64,000 bases of DNA from Shinella sp. SUS2 (GTDB lineage Bacteria; Pseudomonadota; Alphaproteobacteria; Rhizobiales; Rhizobiaceae): positions 62,001 to 126,000 of the forward strand of contig NZ_KQ410738.1 of assembly GCF_001262505.1 (NCBI RefSeq), given 5' to 3'. Shown piece after piece: positions 15,556-23,253 of the stretch. Made by a program: the position numbers and the translations under genes. Below the pieces are notes generated by a model. It ran no database searches. It was not told where the DNA came from and saw nothing but the letters and a program-made list of their open reading frames with translations. Within the stretch, counting starts at the first letter, position 1. Every line of letters begins with the position of its first letter.

Positions 15556-16689
15556 TTATCTTGCAAAGACATGCATGTCCCTCGCATTCCAGCCGAGGCG
15601 TACCGCGTCGCCCGGGCCGAACTGCAAATGGGATTCGGGGTCGTGATCGAAGACGCGCATCATGACGTCGCCGAGCTGTGGAACCCGGATTTCATAGACG
15701 ACGCGCTCGCCCTCGAAGATGCAGTCGTCCACGAGGCCATCGACAACGGTTTCGAGGCCATCCAGCCGACCGTTCCTGGGCGCGACGCGGATCTGCTCGG
15801 CCCGCACCGCGCCGGTGCCGGCCTTTCCGGTCGCAAGCGTTGCGTCCGCCGCAAGGCCGGCAAGGCGAAGACCGCTGGCTTCGATCGTCGCGCGCGCTCC
15901 GGCAAGCTCGACCACCCTGCCCTCGATGAAGTTGGTGACGCCGATGAAGTTGGCGACGAAAGCGTTCGAGGGCGCACGATAGGCATCCACCGGGCGCGCC
16001 TTCTGCTGGATCGAGCCACCGTCCATGACGACGATCTCATCGGAAACGACAAGTGCCTCGCGCTGGTCGTGTGTGACGTTGATCGTCGTGACGCCGAGCT
16101 CCTTCTGGATACGGCGGAACTCCAGCTGCATTTCCTCACGCAGCTTGCGGTCGAGCGCGGCAAGCGGCTCGTCGAGCAGCAGGAGATCCGGCTCGAACAC
16201 CAGGGCACGGGCAATGGCCACGCGTTGCTGCTGGCCGCCGGAAAGCTCGTTGATACGCCGGTTTCCGTAGCCGCCAAGGCGGACGAGATCGAGATAGCGC
16301 TCCACCTTCTCCGGTATGCGGCGGGCATCGTGGCGGCGCATCTTCAACGGGAAGGCGACATTCTCCCCCGCTGTCATGTGCGGGAAAAGCGCCAGTTTCT
16401 GGAACACCATGCCGATAGCCCGGCCATGCGGCGGCACGGCGCTGACAGGCTGGCCATTGATGAAGATCTCGCCGCCGGTCGGGCGATCGAAGCCGGCGAT
16501 CATGCGCAGCAAGGTCGTCTTGCCGGATCCCGAAGGCCCGAGGATGGTGAGAAACCGGCCTTTCGGCAGATCGAAGGATGCGCTCTTTACGGCATGGACA
16601 TTGCCGAAGACCATGCTGACATCTTTGACGGAGACCGCAACCCGGTCGAGCGGCTCGGCCGCACGCTGTTCGACATCGACAACGCCCAT
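15556..16689 (-). CDS. Pot-type ABC importer, ATP-binding subunit
   Basis: A 377-residue ATPase with a C-terminal TOBE domain, of the PotA/UgpC type. Walker A GPSGSGKT is at 51-58, the signature is ELSGGQQQRVAIARAL, Walker B is LLLLDEPLAALDRKLR and the switch His is in NVTHDQREAL. The TOBE part begins near VTNFIEGRVVEL. ATG 16689 is the likely start. The HutC-like operator candidate (16787-16808) ends about 100 bases upstream, in the gap after the SDR gene, so transcription may begin both here and upstream of the SDR. Confidence 0.93.
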   Translation of the reverse strand: MGVVDVEQRAAEPLDRVAVSVKDVSMVFGNVHAVKSASFDLPKGRFLTILGPSGSGKTTLLRMIAGFDRPTGGEIFINGQPVSAVPPHGRAIGMVFQKLALFPHMTAGENVAFPLKMRRHDARRIPEKVERYLDLVRLGGYGNRRINELSGGQQQRVAIARALVFEPDLLLLDEPLAALDRKLREEMQLEFRRIQKELGVTTINVTHDQREALVVSDEIVVMDGGSIQQKARPVDAYRAPSNAFVANFIGVTNFIEGRVVELAGARATIEASGLRLAGLAADATLATGKAGTGAVRAEQIRVAPRNGRLDGLETVVDGLVDDCIFEGERVVYEIRVPQLGDVMMRVFDHDPESHLQFGPGDAVRLGWNARDMHVFAR

Positions 16690-16786
16690 GACATTCCCCT
16701 GTGCTGCCCTACCGGCGACGCAGGGGCGCTGGAAGGCTTCCTCTTGCCACTACGGCCGCGGGCGGGCGACCGAGCATCTTGTAAGG

Positions 16787-16808
16787 TTGTCTATACATAT
16801 GCATACAA
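16787..16808. promoter_or_regulatory. HutC/GntR-type operator candidate upstream of the ABC genes
   Basis: TTGT at 16787-16790 and ACAA at 16805-16808 bracket an AT-rich palindrome; its left half TGTCTATACATAT recurs at 17757. The core GTCTATAC fits the GT-N-TA-N-AC pattern of HutC-type regulators. The HutC-family gene of this operon is the obvious candidate to bind it. Confidence 0.6.
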
Positions 16809-16937
16809 GCTCCGTCAACCAAATATGCGCATTTTTTGCACTGCAAAACCATCCGCCTAAATTTTGTGCAATAGCGAAAAATCGCCTCTCACGCCTGCCT
16901 CTAAAGACGGCGCGAGCGATACAAGGCGCTGGCGCTG

Positions 16938-17705
16938 TCAGATCGAGGCAAGGTAGCCGCCATCGACCGGAATGCAATGGCCGGTGACATAGGCGGCCGC
17001 ATCACTGCACAGGAAAACCGCCACACCGCCGATATCGCCTTCACCACCAAAGCGGCGTTGCGGGATCTTGTCCAGCATCCGCGTCTGCCACTCTTCGTTC
17101 TCGTAGAACGCCTCCGTCATGGCCGTGCGGAAGTAGCCGGGGGCAATGGCGTTGACGCGAATATTGTGCGGCGCCCACTCCGTGGCAAGCGCCCGCGTCA
17201 CGCCGAGAAGACCCGATTTTGACGCTCCATAGGGCACAGCCGTCGGAATGCCGACATAGGAGGTCAGCGAGCAGAGATTGACGATCGCGCCGCCACCGGA
17301 CCTGGCCATGATGCGGCCCGCCGCCTGCGCACAGAAGAAGGCGCCCTTCAGATTCGTCGAGAGGATCGATTCCCACAGGGCCTCATCGACATCGAAGGAG
17401 GGGCGGACATTTTCGAAGCCGGCATTGTTGATGAGGATGTCGAGGCCGCCCAGCGCATCGGCCGCCACGGCCGTCACGGCCGCACTGGCCTCCACGTCGC
17501 GGACATCCTGCACGAGCGCCACGCAGCGCCGTCCGGCTTTTTCCACCAGCGCCCGGGTCTCCGCCAGCCCCTCAAGCGCACGCGCCGTGACGGCGACATC
17601 GGCCCCGGCTTCGGCAAGCGCCACCGCAATGGCCTGGCCGATCCCGCGGCTGGCCCCGGTGACAAGCGCGCGGCGGCTGGAGAGATCGAAGATCGGACGG
17701 TTCAT
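16938..17705 (-). CDS. Short-chain dehydrogenase/reductase (SDR)
   Basis: A 255-residue classical SDR with a Rossmann fold. VTGASRGIGQA (15-25) binds NAD(P), NNAG is near 92-95, and the catalytic Ser-Tyr-Lys set lies in CSLTSYVG and YGASKSG. The C-terminus DGGYLASI is complete. First gene on the minus strand, divergent from the HisC-like aminotransferase with an operator candidate between them. It probably oxidises a hydroxyl of the imported compound. The mix of SDR, zinc dehydrogenase and HisD homologue recalls sulfopropanediol clusters but does not prove the substrate. Confidence 0.9.
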   Translation of the reverse strand: MNRPIFDLSSRRALVTGASRGIGQAIAVALAEAGADVAVTARALEGLAETRALVEKAGRRCVALVQDVRDVEASAAVTAVAADALGGLDILINNAGFENVRPSFDVDEALWESILSTNLKGAFFCAQAAGRIMARSGGGAIVNLCSLTSYVGIPTAVPYGASKSGLLGVTRALATEWAPHNIRVNAIAPGYFRTAMTEAFYENEEWQTRMLDKIPQRRFGGEGDIGGVAVFLCSDAAAYVTGHCIPVDGGYLASI

Positions 17706-17756
17706 GGCGGCACCTCGATTGACTTCCTGCCAGAGGACAGCACTTCCGCAAGAAAA

Positions 17757-17774
17757 TGTCTATACATATATACA
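17757..17774. promoter_or_regulatory. HutC/GntR-type operator candidate between SDR and aminotransferase genes
   Basis: TGTCTATACATATATACA reads TGT to ACA with an AT-rich, partly symmetrical core. Its first 13 bases equal the left half of the 16787 site. It sits between two divergent starts (17705 and 17833), placed to control both. Binding by the HutC-type regulator at 9432-10163 is inferred. Confidence 0.6.
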
Positions 17775-17832
17775 GATCAAAATTCCGGGCGTATGAATGC
17801 GGCATGGCAAACTGATCGCATGGAGCCGCAAA

Positions 17833-18963
17833 ATGGCAGACCCTTCAAGCCTGATCCGCGGAGAAATCCGCTCTATCCCGCCCTACAATGCCGGTCTGAC
17901 GCTCGAAGAAGTGCGGGCCACGTATCAGGTGGACACCATCGCCAAGCTCGGCTCCAACGAGAACCCCCTTGGCCCCTCGCCGGCCTTGCGACGGCTGTTT
18001 TCCGACATCGGCGAACTCGCCCGCCTCTATCCCGATCCGCAGGGCCGCGCCCTCTGCACCCGGCTCGCCGCCAGCTTCGGCGTCGATAGCCGGCAGGTCA
18101 TCCTCGGCAACGGCTCGGAAGACCTGATCGGCGTCATCTGCCGCTCGGTCGTGCGCCCCGGCGACACAGTCGCGACGCTCTACCCCTCCTTCCCGTTGCA
18201 TGAAGACTATACGGCGCTGATGGGTGGCCGGATCGAGCGCGTGCCGGTGACCGAGAACCTGACCATCGACATGGCGGCGCTCCTTGCCGCCGCAGCCCGC
18301 AAGCCGCGCATGCTGATGTTCTCCAACCCGATGAACCCGGTCGGCTGCTGGCTGACACCGGACGAGCTGGCGGCAGTCATCGCCGCGCTCGACGCAGAGA
18401 CGCTGCTGGTCATCGACGAGGCCTATGCGGAATATGCCGCCGGCGACGACTATCCGTCGGCGATCGACATGCTCAAGGGCAAGGATATCCCCTGGGTGGT
18501 GCTGCGCACCTTCTCCAAGGCCTACGGCCTCGCGGGCCTGCGTATCGGCTACGGCGTCGTCAGCGACACCGGTCTCTGCGATTTTTTCAACCGCGCCCGC
18601 ACCCCGTTCAACACCAACGCAATTGCCCAAGCCTCGGCGGTCGTCGCCCTCGAAGACCTGGATCACCTCGCGCAATCGGTCAAGAGCGCCCTTGCGGAAC
18701 GGGAACGGCTGAAGACGGCCCTCGCTGCCGCCGGCTACCGGATCGCGCCGTCGAAAGGGAACTTCCTGTTCGTCGATGCCGGAAAGAACGCTTCGGATCT
18801 GGCCGTAGCGCTGCTGAAGCGTGGCGTCATCGTCAAACCTTGGAAGCAACCCGGCTTCGAGACATTCATCCGTGTCAGCATCGGCTCGCGGGAGGAGAAC
18901 GACCATTTCCTTCGCGCACTTGCGGATGCGGAGGGCGTGGACGCGGCGAAATCTGCCGGGTAG
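17833..18963 (+). CDS. HisC-like PLP-dependent aminotransferase
   Basis: A 376-residue fold-type-I aminotransferase of the histidinol-phosphate aminotransferase family. Asp195 and Tyr198 (VIDEAYAEY) and the PLP lysine Lys229 (RTFSKAYGLAGLRIGYG) are in place, with SNENPLGPSP at 41-50 as the N-terminal family motif. GGAG lies eight bases before ATG 17833; an ATG at 17797 would add 12 residues with a weaker site. It is divergent from the catabolic operon and shares its operator, so it likely acts on a keto or amino intermediate there rather than in histidine biosynthesis, but a biosynthetic paralogue cannot be excluded. Confidence 0.85.
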   Translation: MADPSSLIRGEIRSIPPYNAGLTLEEVRATYQVDTIAKLGSNENPLGPSPALRRLFSDIGELARLYPDPQGRALCTRLAASFGVDSRQVILGNGSEDLIGVICRSVVRPGDTVATLYPSFPLHEDYTALMGGRIERVPVTENLTIDMAALLAAAARKPRMLMFSNPMNPVGCWLTPDELAAVIAALDAETLLVIDEAYAEYAAGDDYPSAIDMLKGKDIPWVVLRTFSKAYGLAGLRIGYGVVSDTGLCDFFNRARTPFNTNAIAQASAVVALEDLDHLAQSVKSALAERERLKTALAAAGYRIAPSKGNFLFVDAGKNASDLAVALLKRGVIVKPWKQPGFETFIRVSIGSREENDHFLRALADAEGVDAAKSAG

Positions 18964-19198
18964 CCAAAGACGAGAACATCGTCGGGAGGCTTTCCCAACT
19001 CGCTTCGACGTGAGGACGGCGATCCACCCCGGACAAACGCATGCCGCCTGCCCGAGGAGGTCAGTCTCGAGCAGGCGGCAGTGGAAACGGTATGGGCAGG
19101 TCTCCTCCGTATCCGCGCCAATGATAGTGCGCGGACTTTGTGGCAGTTCGGCGGGAAGCTTACAAAAATTCAAACTGGCGAAGCGTGGACCGTCCGGA

Positions 19199-20548
19199 TC
19201 AGCCGGCAGATGGCAGGCGCACGGTGCAGACAAGCCCGGGCGCATTGTCGGACAGGGCCACTGTGCCGCCGTGCAATTCACCGATCGCCTTGACGAGGCT
19301 CAACCCGAGGCCGGTTCCCGGCGAATTCCGGCTCTTGTCCAGCCTGTAGAAGCGGTCGAAGACCTTCCCGCGCTCGCGATCGGGAATGCCCGGACCGTTG
19401 TCGGATATGACAAGATGCACATGGCCGGGCGTGAGACGCGATGCGATTTCGATCGTCGTGCCTGGCGGCGTGTGGCGCAGCGCGTTGGTGAGAAGGTTCA
19501 CACACAATTGGCGGATGAGATCGGCATCGCCAAAGACAATGGCCGCGCCGTCGCATTCAAGATGCAGGATGTAGCCGTCATCCTCCGCAATCGGCCGAAA
19601 CGCATCGTGGATATCGGCAAGAAGGGTTTGCAGATCGAAGAACCGGAAATTCGTGCGGCGGTCGCGCGCCTCAATCTGGGCGATCCGCAGGAGAGCATCG
19701 AAGGTGGTCGAAATGCCGGCGAGCTCCGAGAGCGCGGCACTTGTGAAGGCGCGGCCGCTTTCTGCATCCTGCGCTTGCAGGGACTCGTCCAGCATCAGAA
19801 AGACCCGGCCGAGCGGCGTCTTCAGGTCGTGCGCGATGTCGGTCGTCACCTGCTTCAGCGCGGTGACGCTCGATTCCAGCTGCCCGATGGCCCCGTTCAG
19901 TTCCTTGGCCAAATGATCGACTTCATCATCCTGCCGGGAGACTGGAAGCCTGAGGTCAAGTTCGCCATTGCCAATCGCATGGGCGACCCTGACCAGCCTT
20001 CGGACGCGCCGACGCAGCCGCCCGGCAACGAGGATGGCGCCCCCGGTCCCAAGGCCGAAGGAGATCGCCGTCGCCCAGCCGAAGCTGGTCGTCACGATCC
20101 GCGTCAGCCTGTCGGTGTCTTTGTAGCTCACCCCCACCGTCAGGGCATAGTCACCAAGGTCGCCGCGATAGAGCTTGTAGGCGAGTGCGCCGTCGTCCGA
20201 ACGCGCCGGATTGAGGCTCGAGAACCCCTTGCCCGCCTGCGGCAGTTCGGCATTTCCAGCGAGAAGCCGGCCGCCTGGATCCCGCAGATTGTAGACGGAT
20301 TCCTCCCCCCGGATCGCCGGCCCATGGCTCTTGATCATCGTGACCGCCGCGGCAACGCCCCCCACGTCAAAGGCGGAGGAGATTTCGCGAAACCGCTCCA
20401 GGACACTGGCATTGAGGCGATCGTCGAGGAAATTCAGCACCATGCGATGGGCGATAAGATTGGCACTGAGATTGGCAACCGCGAACAGCATCATGTAGGC
20501 GGCGGCATGCTTCAGCGCCGTACTGCGCAGGAAGCTACTGCCGCGCAT
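19199..20548 (-). CDS. Two-component sensor histidine kinase
   Basis: A 449-residue membrane kinase. TM1 is near residues 11-31, a periplasmic sensor domain of about 120 residues follows, then TM2 (ISFGLGTGGAILVAG) and a HAMP linker. The H-box is TTDIAHDLKTPLGR, the N-box LCVNLLTNALRHTPP, and the ATP lid has DNGPGIP and GTGLGLSLV. ATG 20548 begins MRGSSFLRS and overlaps the response-regulator stop by 14 bases; the upstream in-frame start would read far into the regulator gene. It phosphorylates the OmpR-type regulator encoded just upstream. The signal is unknown. Confidence 0.93.
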   Translation of the reverse strand: MRGSSFLRSTALKHAAAYMMLFAVANLSANLIAHRMVLNFLDDRLNASVLERFREISSAFDVGGVAAAVTMIKSHGPAIRGEESVYNLRDPGGRLLAGNAELPQAGKGFSSLNPARSDDGALAYKLYRGDLGDYALTVGVSYKDTDRLTRIVTTSFGWATAISFGLGTGGAILVAGRLRRRVRRLVRVAHAIGNGELDLRLPVSRQDDEVDHLAKELNGAIGQLESSVTALKQVTTDIAHDLKTPLGRVFLMLDESLQAQDAESGRAFTSAALSELAGISTTFDALLRIAQIEARDRRTNFRFFDLQTLLADIHDAFRPIAEDDGYILHLECDGAAIVFGDADLIRQLCVNLLTNALRHTPPGTTIEIASRLTPGHVHLVISDNGPGIPDRERGKVFDRFYRLDKSRNSPGTGLGLSLVKAIGELHGGTVALSDNAPGLVCTVRLPSAG

Positions 20549-21212
20549 GCAGGGAATATCCGTTGCCGCGCACCGTATGCAGAAGGGAGCGGCCATAGGG
20601 CTTGTCGATCTTAGCCCGCAGCCGGCTGATATGGGTCTCGACAACGGTGCTCTGCGGATCGAAGTTGAAGTTCCAGATCCGCTCGAGCAGCATCGTCTTC
20701 GTCAGAACCCGGCCTTCATTGCGCATCAGGAGCTCCAGCAGAGCGAATTCGCGCGGCAACAGCTCGATCGGTGTACCGGCGCGCTCGGCGGTCCGGCGCA
20801 TCAGATCGACCTCCAGGTCTCCGACCTTGAGGCGCGTCTTTTCCTGGGAGAGCGGTGGCCGGCGTGTCAGGGCGCCGATCCGCGCCATCAGTTCGGAAAA
20901 CACGAAGGGTTTGGCGAGGTAGTCGTCAGCGCCGGCCTGCAGACCTTCGACCTTGTCGTCGATACCGCTCATCGCGGTCAGGAACAGGACGGGTGTCTGG
21001 ACATGGGCCGAGCGCAGCGCCTTGACGAGGCTCAGGCCATCGAGGCCGAGGACCATGCGATCGACGATCATCACCTCGTAGGTGCAATCGAGACCAAGTG
21101 CCAGCGCATCCCGCCCATCCGTAACATGATCCACGACATGCCCCTCCGAGGAGAGGCCCTTGACCAGATACGAGGCCGTCTTGCTGTCGTCCTCGAGTAA
21201 AAGAATCTTCAT
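20535..21212 (-). CDS. OmpR-family response regulator
   Basis: A 225-residue regulator. The receiver domain has acidic residues LEDD (7-10 region), phospho-acceptor Asp51, Thr79 and Lys101 (YLAKPF). The C-terminal winged helix carries LLPREFALLELLMRNEGRVL and VVETHISRLRAKID. It is the first gene of the pair and overlaps the kinase. A palindrome TTACAAATTTGTGA lies about 100 bases upstream, with a near copy before the small secreted protein at 22796, so these may be its binding sites or those of a shared regulator. Confidence 0.94.
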   Translation of the reverse strand: MKILLLEDDSKTASYLVKGLSSEGHVVDHVTDGRDALALGLDCTYEVMIVDRMVLGLDGLSLVKALRSAHVQTPVLFLTAMSGIDDKVEGLQAGADDYLAKPFVFSELMARIGALTRRPPLSQEKTRLKVGDLEVDLMRRTAERAGTPIELLPREFALLELLMRNEGRVLTKTMLLERIWNFNFDPQSTVVETHISRLRAKIDKPYGRSLLHTVRGNGYSLHARQ

Positions 21213-21310
21213 TCAGGCCCTCATGCTTCCACCGGGCGAAGCGCAGATGGAAGCAGCGCCGCCCGCCAGATCGATTGCGGGTTGTTTGGACGAAACTGAG
21301 ACAAGCTTGT

Positions 21311-21324
21311 TTACAAATTTGTGA
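21311..21324. promoter_or_regulatory. ACAAATTTGT palindrome upstream of the response-regulator gene
   Basis: TTACAAATTTGTGA contains the perfect 10-base palindrome ACAAATTTGT, with a second palindrome ACAAGCTTGT at 21301-21310. On the minus strand it precedes the response regulator by about 100 bases. The same 10-mer occurs at 22703-22712, there also next to AAGCTT. Confidence 0.5.
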
Positions 21325-21343
21325 TATATGCGAAAGGCTTCGG

Positions 21344-21368
21344 GACCGGGCACCAAGGGCGCCCGGTC
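21344..21368 (-). terminator. Possible terminator hairpin after the porin gene
   Basis: GACCGGGC (21344-21351) and GCCCGGTC (21361-21368) form an 8-bp stem with a 9-base loop just beyond the porin stop. No T-run follows on the minus strand, so factor-independent termination would be weak. Confidence 0.35.
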
Positions 21369-21375
21369 TTCATGG

Positions 21376-22431
21376 TCAGAACTTGCGCTGGAAGCGGAGC
21401 ATGCCACCCCAGGCGTCGGCGTCCTTGCGGTCGAAATTGTCCATGTAGAGAACCTCCGGCGTGACGGTGAAGCCGTCCACGACTTTGAAGTCCACATTGG
21501 CGACCGCAGCGAAATTGTCGGCTTCGTCATAGGAAAGCTGGGTGTTCAGCACGAATTTTTCAGCCAGGGGGGCGGAAACGCCAGCCCAGAGCGCGTAGTC
21601 GCCGGACCAGGCAGCGAAACGATTCGGCCCGCGGTCGCCATCAGTGTTCCAGCCGGCCATGAAAAAGGCAGAAAAACCGCCGAAGGATCCGTCAACACGG
21701 GCCTTGATCCCGCCTTCCTTCATCGATTCGTCGTAACCCGCGACGAGCTTGACGCCATAGGCGCCTGCCGAATAACCGATACCGACCACGAAATCGGGCA
21801 TGTAGCCCTTGCCCTCGCCGCGGTCGTCTTCGAGGCTGAGCACGCCGGTGAGACCGTTACCATTGTCATAGTTGTAGGCGATGAAGTTGGTCTCGAACGG
21901 TCCGTACTTCGTCACCCAGTCCTGAATGACATTGCCGGCATAGTTCGTGTATGTCGTGAATGCGGACTCGCCCTTACCGACACGGAAGCCATAGAAATCG
22001 ATAAAGGCCTGGTAGAGGAAGATGTCTGTACCGGCATCATAACCCGACGAGGCGTAGTTCGGGCCTGCATAGCCGCCGTGATAATTGAATCGAATCTCGG
22101 TATGCGTTTTCAGCGGGCCATACTCCGTATCGGACGCAGTATCGATGCGGAGCAACGAACGGGAACGGGCATCGAAGGCATCGCCATCGCCGTCAAGATC
22201 GGTGTCACGGCCGAGCGCCTCGCCGCCCTGAACGTCGAAGCGGACATAGCCGCTGAACTTCAGGCAGGTTTCCGTTCCGGGAATGTAGAAATAGCCGTTG
22301 CCGAAGGCATCACAGACGCGGACATATTCCATGGGTTCCGGGTCGGCGGCGACCACGGCATCGGCCGAGTAGGCAAAGGAAGAGGTTGACGCAGCAGCGG
22401 CGGCCAACAGGACGGTGCGAATGGATTTCAT
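21376..22431 (-). CDS. Outer-membrane porin, Porin_2 family
   Basis: A 351-residue trimeric-type porin of the Rhizobiales Porin_2 group (RopA/Omp2-like), allowing diffusion of small hydrophilic solutes. The signal peptide is IRTVLLAAAAASTSSFAYSA with cleavage before ADAVV. The N-terminal VRVCDAFGNGYFYIPGTETC with two cysteines is typical of the family. Alternating beta-strand sequence continues to the terminal Phe in MLRFQRKF, the BamA recognition residue. An acidic loop DLDGDGDAFD may bind calcium or line the pore. Direct TTTAC repeats at 22504-22519 upstream fit control by an OmpR-type regulator such as its neighbour. Confidence 0.95.
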   Translation of the reverse strand: MKSIRTVLLAAAAASTSSFAYSADAVVAADPEPMEYVRVCDAFGNGYFYIPGTETCLKFSGYVRFDVQGGEALGRDTDLDGDGDAFDARSRSLLRIDTASDTEYGPLKTHTEIRFNYHGGYAGPNYASSGYDAGTDIFLYQAFIDFYGFRVGKGESAFTTYTNYAGNVIQDWVTKYGPFETNFIAYNYDNGNGLTGVLSLEDDRGEGKGYMPDFVVGIGYSAGAYGVKLVAGYDESMKEGGIKARVDGSFGGFSAFFMAGWNTDGDRGPNRFAAWSGDYALWAGVSAPLAEKFVLNTQLSYDEADNFAAVANVDFKVVDGFTVTPEVLYMDNFDRKDADAWGGMLRFQRKF

Positions 22432-22503
22432 CTTTCACCTCAAGAAGAGCAACTACCCCAATGTCGGGGCCGCTCCACTTGGCGCGCCCAAGTTTTCGGC
22501 AGA

Positions 22504-22529
22504 TTTACCTGAAGTTTACAGCACTGTAA
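22504..22529. promoter_or_regulatory. Direct TTTAC repeats and palindrome upstream of the porin
   Basis: TTTAC at 22504-22508 and again at 22515-22519, 11 bases apart, is the tandem spacing used by OmpR-type regulators. The second copy runs into a perfect palindrome TTACAGCACTGTAA (22516-22529). It lies 73-98 bases upstream of the porin start. Binding by the OmpR-type regulator at 20535-21212 is inferred. Confidence 0.45.
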
Positions 22530-22700
22530 GCCGGGCGCTCGGCGAGAGATTGTTGTATTTTTGATACACTTCCTCTGTCATCTTGAAAGAGAATGGATCA
22601 CTCAAGACAACCGGCGGGGTTCGCCTTGCGCCTGGACAGAAAGAAGCATCCATGAGCACATATCCAGACAAAACAAGTCCCGCTTTCCCGCACTATGCTT

Positions 22701-22714
22701 TGACAAATTTGTAA
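22701..22714. promoter_or_regulatory. ACAAATTTGT palindrome upstream of the small secreted protein
   Basis: TGACAAATTTGTAA, whose reverse complement differs at one base from the site at 21311-21324. It precedes the small secreted-protein gene by about 80 bases, suggesting that gene and the two-component operon share a regulator. Confidence 0.5.
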
Positions 22715-22795
22715 GCTTCACGCGATGGGGGCGTGAAATCCGCTTCGTACTGTCCTCCTGCTGCAACGAAGCAGCGCTATGACGAGGACAACACC

Positions 22796-23071
22796 ATGAC
22801 CATCAAGATCGCCACCATCACCCTCCTCCTCTTCGCCGCCGCCTCGGCTTCGGCATCGGCCAACAGCGGGATGAACGCGACAAGCAGCGTGCTGGGCAGC
22901 ATCGTCCAGGGACACGGCAAGCCGGGCGATACCGCCCGCTCGCTTTCCGACCCCGACGTCACGTTCCGCGTACTCGACAATGGTAAGGTCGAACGGACGA
23001 ACGAGCGGCTCGGCACGGTCTCGATCACGAATCCGAAGACCGAGTGGACCCGGACCTCGCGCAGCAGGTAG
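22796..23071 (+). CDS. Small secreted protein of unknown function
   Basis: A 91-residue protein with a clear signal peptide, TIKIATITLLLFAAASASAS, cleaved near ASANS. The mature part is about 70 residues, rich in Ser, Thr and Arg, with no cysteines and no domain I recognise. ATG 22796 follows GAGGAC; the open frame extends 21 codons upstream without secretion features, so this start is preferred. It is divergent from the porin and carries the ACAAATTTGT palindrome in its upstream region, linking it to the two-component system. Probably periplasmic or secreted. Confidence 0.65.
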   Translation: MTIKIATITLLLFAAASASASANSGMNATSSVLGSIVQGHGKPGDTARSLSDPDVTFRVLDNGKVERTNERLGTVSITNPKTEWTRTSRSR

Positions 23072-23164
23072 GATGACGGCCAAAGGCACCGCACGCGTAA
23101 TCCCGCGCCTGCAAGACTGCCAGCAGACACTGACTTTGCTATCCTCCCGAGCATAGTCAATAAT

Positions 23165-23220
23165 TTATGGCGCCTCCCTCACATGCAGGATCATCTCCGC
23201 ATGCGAGAGAAGCGCCATAA
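23165..23220. repeat. Long imperfect inverted repeat (56 bases)
   Basis: TTATGGCGC (23165-23173) pairs with GCGCCATAA (23212-23220). Inside, CTCACATGC (23178-23186) pairs with GCATGCGAG (23199-23207) with one mismatch, leaving a 12-base loop and a 4x4 internal loop. It lies between the secreted-protein gene and the IS element. It could be a transcript-end structure, a small RNA or a short mobile-element relic; there is no T-run. Confidence 0.5.
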
Positions 23221-23253
23221 CTTGCCGCAACCGGATCCTTACATATCGCCTAG

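Noticed and set aside
17845..20614. Long antisense open frames opposite the aminotransferase (17845-19281) and the sensor kinase (18821-20614)
   Set aside because: Both mirror firmly identified genes on the other strand and show no domain or start site of their own.
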